Assembly (NCBI GenBank): GCA_930367205.1
Contig: CAKNEZ010000017.1
Location: 186,001 to 250,000, forward strand
Source: Acanthosoma haemorrhoidale
Lineage: Eukaryota; Arthropoda; Insecta; Hemiptera; Acanthosomatidae
Reading direction: 5' to 3'
DNA length: 64,000 bases
The notes under the pieces were generated by a model. It was not told where the DNA came from. It worked only from the letters and a program-made list of their open reading frames with translations, and ran no database searches. Position 1 is the stretch's first letter; the number at the start of each line of letters is the position of its first letter. Positions 12,097 through 23,222 of the stretch are shown here, one piece after another. The position numbers were made by a program, and so were the translations under genes.

Positions 12097-14460
12097 GGAA
12101 CAAAAGAGTGACAGTGAGAGTCTAGGTTTAGATCGTGTTAGAACATAGGTGAGAAAGTTAGAGTCTAGGTTTAGATCGTGTAGGAACCGAGATGTGACAG
12201 TTAGAGTCTAGGTTTAGATCGTGTTGGAACAGAGGTGTGACATTTAGAGTCTAGGTTTAGATTGTGTTGGAACAGGAGTGTATCAGTTAGAACCTAGGTT
12301 TAGATCGTGTTGAAACAGAAGTGTGACATTTAGAGTCTAGGTTTAAATCGTGATGGAACCAAGGTGTGACAGTTAGAGTCTATGTTTAGATCGTGTTCAA
12401 ACTGAGGTGTGACAGTTAGAGTCAAGGTTTAGAGCGTGTTGGAACAGAAGTGTATCAGTAAGAGCCTAGGTTTGGATCTTGTTAGAACAGAGGGGTGTTA
12501 GTGAGATCCAAGGATTAGATAGCAATGGAACAAAGGTGTGACGGGTAAAGTCTAGGTTTATATTTAGGTAAAACAGAGGTGTGAGAGTAACAATCTAGGT
12601 TTAGAGCGTGTTGGAACAGAAGTGTATCAGTAAGAGCCTAGGTTTGGATCTTGTTAGAACAGAAGTGATACATTTAGAGCCTAGGTTTAGATTGTGTTGG
12701 AACAAAGGTGTGACGAGTTATGTCTAGGTTTAGATTTAGTTGGAACAGAGGTGTGACAGTAATAGTCTAGGTTAGGATCTTGTTGGAACAGAGGTATGAC
12801 GGTTATAATCTAACTTTAGAGCGTGTTGGAACAGAAGTGTATCAGTTAGAGCCTAAGTTTGGATATTTTTGGAACAGAGGTGTGACAGTAATAATCTAGG
12901 TTTAGAGAGTGTTGGAACAAAGGTGTCACAGTAAGAACCTAGGTTTGGATCGTGTTTAATTAGTAGTGTGACAATTAAAGTCTATGTTGAGATTGTGCTG
13001 GAATAGGTGTGTGTTACAGTAATAGTCTAGGTTTAGAGGGTGCTGAAACATAGGTGTGACAGTTAGATCATAGGTTATGATCATGTTGAAACAGAGGGGT
13101 GTCACTAAGATCCAAGGATTAGGTAGCAATGGAACAAAAGTGAGAGTCTAGGTTTGGATCTTGTTAGAACAGAAGTTTGACATTTAGAGTCTAGGTTTAG
13201 ATTGTGATGGAACCAAGGTGTGACAGTTAGAGTCTATGGTTAGATCGTGTTCGTACTGAGGTGTGACAGTTAGAGTCTAGGTTTAGAGCGTTTTGGAACA
13301 GAAGTGTATCAGTAAGAGCCTAGGTTAGGATCTTGTTGGAACAGAGGTGTGACAGTTATAATCTAGGTTTAGAGCGTGTTGGAACAAAGGTGTGACGAGT
13401 TATGTCTAGGTTTAGATTTAGTTGGAACAGAGGTGTGAGAGTAACAATCTAGGTTAGGATCTTGTGGGAACAGAGGTGTGACGGTTATAATCTAACTTTA
13501 GAGCGTGTTGAAACAGAAGTGTATCAGTTAGAGCCTAAGTTTGGATATTTTTGGAACAGAGGTGTGACAGTGAGATCCAAAGATTAGATAGCAATGGAAC
13601 AAAAGAGTGACAGTAAGAGTCTAGGTTTAGATATTGTTGAAACAGAGGTGTGACGGTTATAATCTAGGGTAAGAGCGTGTTGGAACAGAAGTGTATCAGT
13701 TAGAGCCTAAGTTTGGATCTTTTTGGAACAAAGGTGTGACAGTAAGAGTCTAGGTTTAGATGGTGTTAAAACAAAGGTGTGACGGGTAAAGTCTAGGTTT
13801 AGATTTAGTGGAACAGAGGTGTGACTGTAATAATCTAGGTTAAGAGAGTGTTGGAACAAAGGTGTGACAGTAAGAACCTAGGTTTGGATCGTGTTTAATT
13901 AGTAGTCTGACAATTAAGTCTATGTTGAGATTGTGCTAGAACAGGGGTGTGTTACAGTAATAGTCTAGGTTTAGAGGGTGCTGAAACATAGGTGTGGCAG
14001 TTAGATCATAGGTTATGATCATGTTGAAACAGAGGGGAGTCACTAAGATCCAAGGATTCGGTAGCAATGGAACAAAAGTGTGACAGTGAGAGTCTAGGTT
14101 TGAATCTTGTTAGAACAGAAGTGGGACATTTAGAGTCTAGGTTTAGATTGTGTTGAAACAGGGGTGTTACAGTTATAGTCTAGGTTAGGATCTTGTTGGA
14201 ACAGAGGTGTGACAGTTATAATCTAGGTTTAGAGCGTGTTGGAACAGAAGTGTATCAGTAAGAGCCTAGGTTTGGATCTTGTTAGAACAGAGGTGTGACA
14301 GTGAGAATCTAGGTTTAGATTGTGTTGGAAAAAAGGTGTGACGAGTAAAGTCTAGGTTAAGATTTAGTTGAAACAGAGGTATGACAGTAATAGTCTAGGT
14401 TAGGATCTTGTTGGAACAGAGGTGTGACAGTTATAATCTAGGTTTAGAGCGTGTTGGAAC
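12097..14460 (+). repeat. Recombinant S block
   Basis: It begins with the GGAACAAAAGAGTGACAG monomer that normally lies late in S, then passes within 40 bp into GTGTTAGAACATAGGTGAG, which normally lies early in S. The following order is normal: TATTTAGGTAAAAC, GAAGTGATAC, GTTTAATTAG at 12954 and 13893, GATTCGG at 14055. The same join occurs at 37464 and 55660. A private 8-bp deletion at 13140 shortens the spacing of the two GTTTAATTAG landmarks from 947 to 939 bp. Confidence 0.8.
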
Positions 14461-15270
14461 AGGGGTGTTACAGTAATAGTCTAGGTTTAGAGCGTGCTGA
14501 AACATAGGTTGGACGGTTAGAGCCTTAAGTTAAGATTATGTTGAAACAGAGGAGTGTCAGTGAGATCTAAAGGTTAGATAGCAATGGAAAAAAAGAGTGA
14601 CAGTGAGAGTCTAGGTTTAGATATTGTTGTCGCACCTCTGACGTTTATAATCTAGGGTTAGAGCGTGTTGGAACAGAAGTGTATCAGTAAGAGCCTAGGT
14701 TTGGATCTTGTTAGAACAGAAGTGTGACATTTAGAGTCTAGGTTTAGATTGTGTTGGAACAAAGGTGTGACGAGTTATGTCTAGGTTTAGATTTAGTTGG
14801 AACAGAGGTGTGACAGTAATAGTCTAGGTTAGGATCTTGTTGGAACAGGGTGTGACGGTTATAATCTAACTTTAGAGCGTGTTGGAACAGAAGTGTATCA
14901 GTTAGAGCCTAAGTTTGGATATTTTTGGAACAGAGGTGTGACAGTGAGAGTCTAGGTTTAGATGGTGTTGGAACAAAGGTGTGACGGGTAAAGTCTAGGT
15001 TTAGATTTAGTTGGAACAGAGGTGTGACAGTAATAATCTAGGTTAAGATAGTGTTGGAACAGGGTGTGACGGTTATAATCTAACTTTAGAGCGTGTTGGA
15101 ACAGAAGTGTATCAGTTAGAGCCTAAGTTTGGATATTTTTGGAACAGAGGTGTGACAGTGAGAGTCTAGGTTTAGATGGTGTTGGAACAAAGGTGTGACG
15201 GGTAAAGTCTAGGTTTAGATTTAGTTGGAACAGAGGTGTGACAGTAATAATCTAGGTTAAGAGAGTGTTG
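14461..15270 (+). repeat. Mosaic block X, copy 1
   Basis: Paired with 16823-17635. The offset is 2362 bp up to the micro-inversion at 14629 and 2364 bp after it, so the 2-bp shortening there accounts for the whole difference. Markers are CATAGGTTGGACGG, GCCTTAAGTTAAG and GATCTAAAGGTTAG. It contains a 5-monomer tandem duplication of 214 bp, seen as GGAACAGGGTGTGACGG at 14842 and 15056. Confidence 0.85.
14629..14640 (-). other. 12-bp micro-inversion in one monomer
   Basis: GTCGCACCTCTG here is the exact reverse complement of CAGAGGTGCGAC at 16995-17006 in the paired block. Around it, GAAA is lost on the left and AC is gained on the right, a net change of -2 bp. It is the only inverted satellite segment found in the window. 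Confidence 0.85.
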
Positions 15271-16822
15271 GTACAAACGTGTAACAGTGAGAGTCTAGGT
15301 TTAGATCGTGTTAGAACAAAGGTGAGACGGTCAGAGTCTAGGTTAAGGTCGTGTAGGAACCGAGTTGTGGCAGTTAGAGTCTACGTTAGGATCTTGTTGG
15401 AACAGAGGTTTGACAGTGAGAGTATAGGTATAGATCGTGTTGGAACAAAGGTGTTACAGTTATAATCTAGGTTTTGAGTGTGTTGGAACAGGAGTGTATC
15501 AGTTAGAACCTAGGTTTAGATCGTGTTGAAACAGAAGTGTGACATTTAGAGTCTAGGTTTAAATCGTGATGGAACCAAGGTGTGACAGTTAGAGTCTATG
15601 GTTAGATCGTGTTCGTACTGAGGTGTGACAGTTAGAGTCTAGGTTTAGAGCGTTTTGGAACAGAAGTGTATCAGTAAGAGCCTAGGCTTGGATCTTGTTA
15701 GAACAGAAGTGTGACATTTAGAGTCTAGGTTTAGATTGTGTTGGAACAGGGGTGTTACAGTAATAGTCTAGGTTAGGATCTTGTTGGAACAGAGGTGTGA
15801 CAGTTATAATCTAGGTTTAGAGCGTGTTGGAACAGAAGTGTGACATTTAGAGTCTAGGTTTAGATTGTGTTGGAACAGGGGTGTTACAGTAATAGTCTAG
15901 GTTAGGATCTTGTTGGAACAGAGGTGTGACAGTTATAATCTAGGTTTAGAGCGTGTTGGAACAGAAGTGTATCAGTAAGAGCCTAGGTTTGGATCTTGTT
16001 AGAACAGAGGTGTGACAGTGAGAATCTAGGTTTAGATTGTGTTGTAACAAAGGTGTGACGGGTAAAGTCTACGTTTAGATTTAGCTGAAACAGAGGTGTG
16101 ACAGTAATAGTCTAGGTTAGGATCTTGTTGGAACAGAGGTGTGACAGTTATAATCTAGGTTTAGAGCGTGTTGGAACAGGGGTGTTACAGTAATAGTCTA
16201 GGTTTAGAGCGTGCTGAAACATAGGTGGGACGGTTAGAGCCTAGGTTAAGATCATGTTGAAACAGAGGGGTGTCAGTGAGATCCGAAGATTAGATAGCAA
16301 TGGAACAAAAGAGTGACAGTGAGAGTCTAGGTTTAGATATTGTAGAAACAGAGGTGTGACGGTTATAATCTAGGGTAATAGCGTGTTGGAACAGAAGTGT
16401 ATCAGTTAGAGCCTAAGTTTGGATCTTTTTGGAACAGAGGTGTGACAGTTAGAGTCTAGGTTTAGATGGTGTTGGAACAAAGGTGTGGCGTGTAAAGTCT
16501 AGGTTTAGATTTAGTTGAAACAAAGGTGTGACTGGTACAGTCTAGGTTTAGATTTAGTTGGAACAGAGGTGTGACAGTAATAGTCTAGGTTTAGATCTTG
16601 TTGGAACAGAGGTGTGACAGTGAGAGTCTAGGTTTAGATCGTGTAACAACAAAGGTGTGACAGTTAGAGTGTAGGTTTAGATCGTGTAGGAACCGAGTTG
16701 TGACAGTTAGAGTCTAGGTTTGGATCGTGATGGTACCGAGGTGTGACAGTGAGAGTCTAGGTATAGATCGTGTTCGAACAAAGGTGTGACATTTAGAGTC
16801 TAGAATTTGATTGTGTTGGAAC
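15271..16822 (+). repeat. Mosaic of L and S pieces
   Basis: It starts abruptly inside an L monomer (GTACAAACGTG, joined to GAGAGTGTTG), continues through GGTCAGAGTC and GTTCGTACTGAGG, then shows a tandem duplication of three monomers (129 bp) at 15701 and 15830, followed by the late-S order GATCCGAAG, a GTGTAAAG monomer and GACTGGTACAG. A stretch open for 66 codons (15265-15465) lies here by chance and is not a gene. Confidence 0.75.
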
Positions 16823-17635
16823 AGGGGTGTTACAGTAATAGTCTAGGTTTAGAGCGTGCTGAAACATAGGTTGGACGGTTAGAGCCTTAAGTTAAGATTA
16901 TGTTGAAACAGAGGAGTGTCAGTGAGATCTAAAGGTTAGATAGCAATGGAAAAAAAGAGTGACAGTGAGAGTCTAGGTTTAGATATTGTTGAAACAGAGG
17001 TGCGACGTTTATAATCTAGGGTTAGAGCGTGTTGGAACAGAAGTGTATCAGTAAGAGCCTAGGTTTGGATCTTGTTAGAACAGAAGTGTGACATTTAGAG
17101 TCTAGGTTTAGATTGTGTTGGAACAAAGGTGTGACGAGTTATGTCTAGGTTTAGATTTAGTTGGAACAGAGGTGTGACAGTAATAGTCTAGGTTAGGATC
17201 TTGTTGGAACAGGGTGTGACGGTTATAATCTAACTTTAGAGCGTGTTGGAACAGAAGTGTATCAGTTAGAGCCTAAGTTTGGATATTTTTGGAACAGAGG
17301 TGTGACAGTGAGAGTCTAGGTTTAGATGGTGTTGGAACAAAGGTGTGACGGGTAAAGTCTAGGTTTAGATTTAGTTGGAACAGAGGTGTGACAGTAATAA
17401 TCTAGGTTAAGATAGTGTTGGAACAGGGTGTGACGGTTATAATCTAACTTTAGAGCGTGTTGGAACAGAAGTGTATCAGTTAGAGCCTAAGTTTGGATAT
17501 TTTTGGAACAGAGGTGTGACAGTGAGAGTCTAGGTTTAGATGGTGTTGGAACAAAGGTGTGACGGGTAAAGTCTAGGTTTAGATTTAGTTGGAACAGAGG
17601 TGTGACAGTAATAATCTAGGTTAAGAGAGTGTTGG
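16823..17635 (+). repeat. Mosaic block X, copy 2
   Basis: Copy of 14461-15270 that keeps the uninverted form of the monomer at 16991-17006. The 214-bp, 5-monomer duplication is present here too (17206 and 17420), so that duplication came before the copying of the block, while the inversion came after it or affected one copy only. Confidence 0.85.
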
Positions 17636-19428
17636 AACAAAGGTGTGACAGTAAGAACCTAGGTTTGGATCGTGTTTAATTAGTAGTGTGACAATTAAAG
17701 TCTATGTTGAGATTGTGCTGGAACAGGGGTGTGTTACAGTAATATTCTAGGTTTAGAGGGTGCTGAAACATATGTGTGTCAGTTAGATCATAGGTTATGA
17801 TCATGTTGGAACAGAGGGGTGTCACTAAGATCCAAGGATTAGGTAGCAATGGAACAAAAGTGTGACAGTGAGAGTCTAGGTTTGGATCTTGTTAGAACAG
17901 AAGTGTGACATTTAGAGTCTAGGTTTAGATTGTGTTGGAACAGGGGTGTTACAGTTATAGTCTAGGTTAGGATCTTGTTGGAACAGACGTGTGACAGTTA
18001 TAATCTAGGTTCAGAGCGTGTTGGAACAGAAGTGTATTAGTAAGAACCTAGGTTTGGATCTTGTTAGAACAGAGGTGTGACAGTTAGAGTCTAGGTTTAG
18101 AGCGTGTAGGAACAGAAGTGTATCAGTAAGAGCCTAGGTTTGGATCTTGTTAGAACAGAGGGGTGTCAGTGAGATCCAAGGATTAGATAGCAATGGAACA
18201 AAGGTGTGACGGGTAAAGTCTAGGTTTATATTTAGGTGAAACAGAGGTGTGACAGTAATAGTCTAGGTTAGGATCTTGTTGGAACAGAGGTGTGAGAGTA
18301 AAAATCTAGGTTTAGAGCGTGTTGGAACAGAAGTGTATCAGTAAGAGCCTAGGTTTGGATCTTGTTAGAACAGAAGTGTGACATTTAGAGTCTAGGTTTA
18401 GATTGTGTTGGAACAAAGGTGTGACGAGTTATGTCTAGGTTTAGATTTAGTTGGAACAGAGGTGTGACAGTAATAGTCTAGGTTAGGATCTTGTTGGAAC
18501 AGGGTGTGACGGTTATAATCTAACTTTAGAGCGTGTTGGAACAGAAGTGTATCAGTTAGAGCCTAAGTTTGGATATTTTTGGAACAGAGGTGTGACAGTG
18601 AGAGTCTAGGTTTAGATGGTGTTGGAACAAAGGTGTGACGGGTAAAGTCTAGGTTTAGATTTAGTTGGAACAGAGGTGTGACAGTAATAATCTAGGTTAA
18701 GAGAGTGTTGGAACAAAGGTGTGACAGTAAGAACCTAGGTTTGGATCGTGTTTAATTAGTAGTGTGACAATTAAAGTCTATGTTGAGATTGTGCTGGAAC
18801 AGGGGTGTGTTACAGTAATATTCTAGGTTTAGAGGGTGCTGAAACATATGTGTGTCAGTTAGATCATAGGTTATGATCATGTTGAAACAGAGGGGTGTCA
18901 CTAAGATCCAAGGATTAGGTAGCAATGGAACAAAAGTGTGACAGTGAGAGTCTAGGTTTGGATCTTGTTAGAACAGAAGTGTGACATTTAGAGTCTAGGT
19001 TTAGATTGTGTTGGAACAGGGGTGTTACAGTTATAGTCTAGGTTAGGATCTTGTTGGAACAGATGTGTGACAGTTATAATCTAGGTTCAGAGCGTGTTGG
19101 AACAGAAGTGTATTAGTAAGAACCTAGGTTTGGATCTTGTTAGAACAGAGGTGTGACAGTGAGAATCTAGGTTTAGATTGTGTAGGAACAGAAGTGTGAC
19201 ATTTAGAGTCTAGGTTTAGATTTAGTTGGAGCAGATGTGTATCAGTAAGAACCTAGGTTTGGATCTTGTTAGAACAGAAGTGTGCTTTTAGAGTCTAGGT
19301 TTAGATTGTGTTGGAACAGGGGTGTTACAGTAATAGTCTAGGTTCAGAGCGCTGTAAAACATAGATGTGACGGTTAGATCCTAGGTTAAGATCATGTTGA
19401 AGCAGAGGGGTGTCAGTGAGATCTAAGG
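17636..19428 (+). repeat. Tandem 1.08/1.29-kb unit and transition
   Basis: GGAACAGGGTGTGACGG recurs at 17206 and 18496 (1290 bp, 30 x 43), while the GTTTAATTAG landmark recurs at 17674 and 18750 (1076 bp). The difference, 214 bp, is exactly the 5-monomer duplication, present in the first unit and absent in the second. Both units share private variants such as ATATTCTAGG and CATATGTGTGTCAG. From about 19200 the order changes to the late-S monomers GAGCAGATG and GCGCTGTAAAAC. Confidence 0.8.
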
Positions 19429-20110
19429 ATTAGGTAGAAATGAAACAAAAGTGTGACAGTGAGAGTCTAGGTATAGATCGTGTTGAAACAGAAGTGTGAC
19501 ATTTAGAGTCGAGGTTTAGAGTGTGATAAAACCAAGGTGTGACAGTTTAAGCCTAGGATTTGTGCGTGTTGGTACAAACGTGTAACAGTGAGAGTCTAGG
19601 TTTAGATCGTGTTAGAACATAGGTGAGAAAGTTAGAGTCTAGGTTTAGATCGTGTAGGAACCGAGATGTGACAGTTAGAGTCTAGGTTTAGATCGTGTTG
19701 GAACAGATGTGTGACATTTAGAGTCTAGGTTTAGATTGTGTTGGAACAGGAGTGTATCAGTTAGAACCTAGGTTTAGATCGTGTTGAAACAGAAGTGTGA
19801 CATTTAGAGTCTAGGTTTAGATTGTGTTGGAACAGGGGTGTTACAGTAATAGTCTAGGTTCAGAGCGCTGTAATACATAGATGTGTCGGGTAGATCCTAG
19901 GTTAAGATCATGTTGAAGCAGAGGGGTGTCAGTGAGATCTAAGGATTAGGTAGAAATGAAACAAAAGTGTGACAGTGAGAGTCTAGGTATAGATCGTGTT
20001 GAAACTGAAGTGTGACATTTAGAGTCGAGGTTTAGAGTGTGATAAAACCAAGGTGTGACAGTTTAAGCATAGGATTTGTGCGTGTTGGTACAAACGTGTA
20101 ACAGTGAGAG
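19429..20110 (+). repeat. 12-monomer tandem duplication (516 bp)
   Basis: ATTAGGTAGAAATG occurs at 19429 and 19945, 516 bp apart, which is exactly 12 x 43. The second copy has GCTGTAATACATAG and GTGTCGGG where the first has GCTGTAAAACATAG and GTGACGG. It leads directly into the D units. Confidence 0.85.
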
Positions 20111-20122
20111 TCTTAGAACATA
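20104..20122 (+). repeat. Shortened monomer (15-bp deletion) marking D and L
   Basis: GAGAGTCTTAGAACATAGG stands where other blocks have GAGAGTCTAGG, a TTTAGATCGTG stretch and TTAGAACATAGG; 15 bp are absent. TCTTAG occurs at 20111, 21624, 23223, 24736, 26335, 33223, 34822 and 46817, always at a D unit boundary or the start of L, so one deletion was spread by copying. Confidence 0.88.
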
Positions 20123-23100
20123 GGTTAGGATCTTGTTAGAACAGAAGTGTGACATTTAGAGTCTAGGTTTAGATTGTGTTGGAACAGGGGTGTTACAGTA
20201 ATAGTCTAGGTTTAGAGCGTGCTGAAACATAGGTGGGACGGTTAGAGCCTAGGTTAAGATCATGTTGAAACAGAGGGGTGTCAGTGAGATCCGAAGATTA
20301 GATAGCAATGGAACAAAAGAGTGACAGTGAGAGTCTAGGTTTAGATATTGTAGAAACAGAGGTGTGACGGTTATAATCTAGGGTAAGAGCGTGTTGGAAC
20401 AGAAGTGTATCAGTTAGAGCCTAAGTTTGGATCTTTTTGGAACAGAGGTGTGACAGTTAGAGTCTAGGTTTAGATGGTGTTGGAACAAAGGTGTGACGTG
20501 TAAAGTCTAGGTTTAGATTTAGTTGAAACAAAGGTGTGACTGGTACAGTCTAGGTTTAGATTTAGTTGGAACAGAGGTGTGACAGTAATAGTCTAGGTTT
20601 AGATTGTGTTGGAACAGGGGTATTACAGTTATAGTCTAGGTTAGAAACTTGTTGGAACAGAGGTGTGACAGTTATAATCTAGGTTTAGAGCGTGTTGGAA
20701 CAGAAGTGTATCAGTAAGAGCCTAGGTTTGGATCTTGTTAGAACAGAGGTGTGACAGTGAGAATCTAGGTTTAGATTGTGTTGGAAAAAAGGTGTGACAG
20801 GTAAAGTCTAGGTTAAGATTTAGTTGAAACAGAGGTATGACAGTAATAGTCTAGGTTTGGATCTTGTTGGAACAGAGGTGTGACAGTTATAATCTAGGTT
20901 TAGAGCGTGTTGGAACAGAAGTGTATCAGTAAGAGCCTTGGTTTGGATCCTGTTAGAACAGAAGTGTGACAGTGAGAATCTAGGTTTAGATTGTGTTGGA
21001 ACAAAGGTATGACGGGTAAAGTCTAGGTTAAGATTTAGTTGAAACAGAGGTGTGACAGTAATAGTCTAGGTTAGGATCTTGTTGGAACAGAGGTGTGACA
21101 GTTATAATCTAGGTTTAGAGCGTGTTGGAACAGAAGTGTATCAGTAAGAGCCTTGGTTTAGATCTTGTTAGAAGAAAAGTGTGACATTTAGAGTCTAGGT
21201 TTAGATTGTGTTGGAACAAAGGTGTGACGAGTAAAGTCTAGGTTTAGATTTAGTTGGAGCAGATGTGTATCAGTAAGAACCTAGGTTTGGATCTTGTTAG
21301 AACAGAAGTGTGACATTTAGAGTCTAGGTTTAGATTGTGTTGGAACAGGGGTATTACAGTTATAGTCTAGGTTCAGAGCGCTGTAAAACATAGATGTGAC
21401 GGTTAGATCCTAGGTTAAGATCATGTTGAAGCAGAGGGGTGTCAGTGAGATCTAAGGATTAGGTAGAAATGAAACAAAAGTGTGACAGTGAGAGTCTAGG
21501 TATAGATCGTGTTGAAACTGAAGTGTGACATTTAGAGTCGAGGTTTAGAGTGTGATAAAACCAAGGTGTGACAGTTTAAGCATAGGATTTGTGCGTGTTG
21601 GTACAAACGTGTAACAGTGAGAGTCTTAGAACATAGGTTAGGATCTTGTTAGAACAGAAGTGTGACATTTAGAGTCTAGGTTTAGATTGTGTTGGAACAG
21701 GGGTGTTACAGTAATAGTCTAGGTTTAGAGCGTGCTGAAACATAGGTGGGACGGTTAGAGCCTAGGTTAAGATCATGTTGAAACAGAGGGGTGTCAGTGA
21801 GATCCGAAGATTAGATAGCAATGGAACAAAAGAGTGACAGTGAGAGTCTAGGTTTAGATATTGTAGAAACAGAGGTGTGACGGTTATAATCTAGGGTAAG
21901 AGCGTGTTGGAACAGAAGTGTATCAGTTAGAGCCTAAGTTTGGATCTTTTTGGAACAGAGGTGTGACAGTTAGAGTCTAGGTTTAGATGGTGTTGGAACA
22001 AAGGTGTGACGTGTAAAGTCTAGGTTTAGATTTTGTTGAAACAAAGGTGTGACTGGTACAGTCTAGGTTTAGATTTAGTTGGAACAGAGGTGTGACAGTA
22101 ATAGTCTAGGTTTAGATTGTGTTGGAACAGGGGTATTACAGTTATAGTCTAGGTTAGAAACTTGTTGGAACAGAGGTGTGACAGTTATAATCTAGGTTTA
22201 GAGCGTGTTGGAACAGAAGTGTATCAGTAAGAGCCTAGGTTTGGATCTTGTTAGAACAGAGGTGTGACAGTGAGAATCTAGGTTTAGATTGTGTTGGAAA
22301 AAAGGTGTGACAGGTAAAGTCTAGGTTAAGATTTAGTTGAAACAGAGGTATGACAGTAATAGTCTAGGTTAGGATCTTGTTGGAACAGAGGTGTGACAGT
22401 TATAATCTAGGTTTAGAGCGTGTTGGAACAGATGTGTATCAGTAAGAGCCTTGGTTTGGATCCTGTTAGAACAGAAGTGTGACAGTGAGAATCTAGGTTT
22501 AGATTGTGTTGGAACAAAGGTATGACGGGTAAAGTCTAGGTTAAGATTTAGTTGAAACAGAGGTGTGACAGTAATAGTCTAGGTTAGGATCTTGTTGGAA
22601 CAGAGGTGTGACAGTTATAATCTAGGTTTAGAGCGTGTTGGAACAGAAGTGTATCAGTAAGAGCCTTGGTTTAGATCTTGTTAGAAGAAAAGTGTGACAT
22701 TTAGAGTCTAGGTTTAGATTGTGTTGGAACAAAGGTGTGACGAGTTATGTCTAGGTTTAGATTTAGTTGGAACAGAGGTGTGACAGTAATAGTCTAGGTT
22801 AGGATCTTGTTGGAACAAAGGTGTGACGAGTAAAGTCTAGGTTTAGATTTAGTTGGAGCAGATGTGTATCAGTAAGAACCTAGGTTTGGATCTTGTTAGA
22901 ACAGAAGTGTGACATTTAGAGTCTAGGTTTAGATTGTGTTGGAACAGGGGTGTTACAGTAATAGTCTAGGTTCAGAGCGCTGTAATACATAGATGTGTCG
23001 GGTAGATCCTAGGTTAAGATCATGTTGAAGCAGAGGGGTGTCAGTGAGATCTAAGGATTAGGTAGAAATGAAACAAAAGTGTGACAGTGAGAGTCTAGGT

Positions 23101-23222
23101 ATAGATCGTGTTGAAACTGAAGTGTGACATTTAGAGTCGAGGTTTAGAGTGTGATAAAACCAAGGTGTGACAGTTTAAGCATAGGATTTGTGCGTGTTGG
23201 TACAAACGTGTAACAGTGAGAG
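20111..23222 (+). repeat. D dimer, copy 1 (1513 + 1599 bp)
   Basis: The shortened monomer GTCTTAGAACATAGG marks unit starts at 20111 and 21624. The units carry late-S monomers only (GATCCGAAG, GACGTGTAAAG, GACTGGTACAG, GAAACTTGTTGG, GGAAAAAAGG, GAAGAAAAG, GAGCAGATG, ATTAGGTAGAAATG) and look like S units that lost their middle. The longer unit has two extra monomers (86 bp). Fixed differences separate the two halves, for example GATTTAGTTGAAAC against GATTTTGTTGAAAC. Confidence 0.9.

Noticed and set aside
15265..15465. Open frame of 66 codons on the plus strand
   Set aside because: It starts with GTG, lies wholly in satellite, and is open because substitutions removed a few of the regular stops (GTCTAC for GTCTAG, GTGGCA for GTGTGACA). 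No ribosome-binding context, no known domain and no copy elsewhere kept open.
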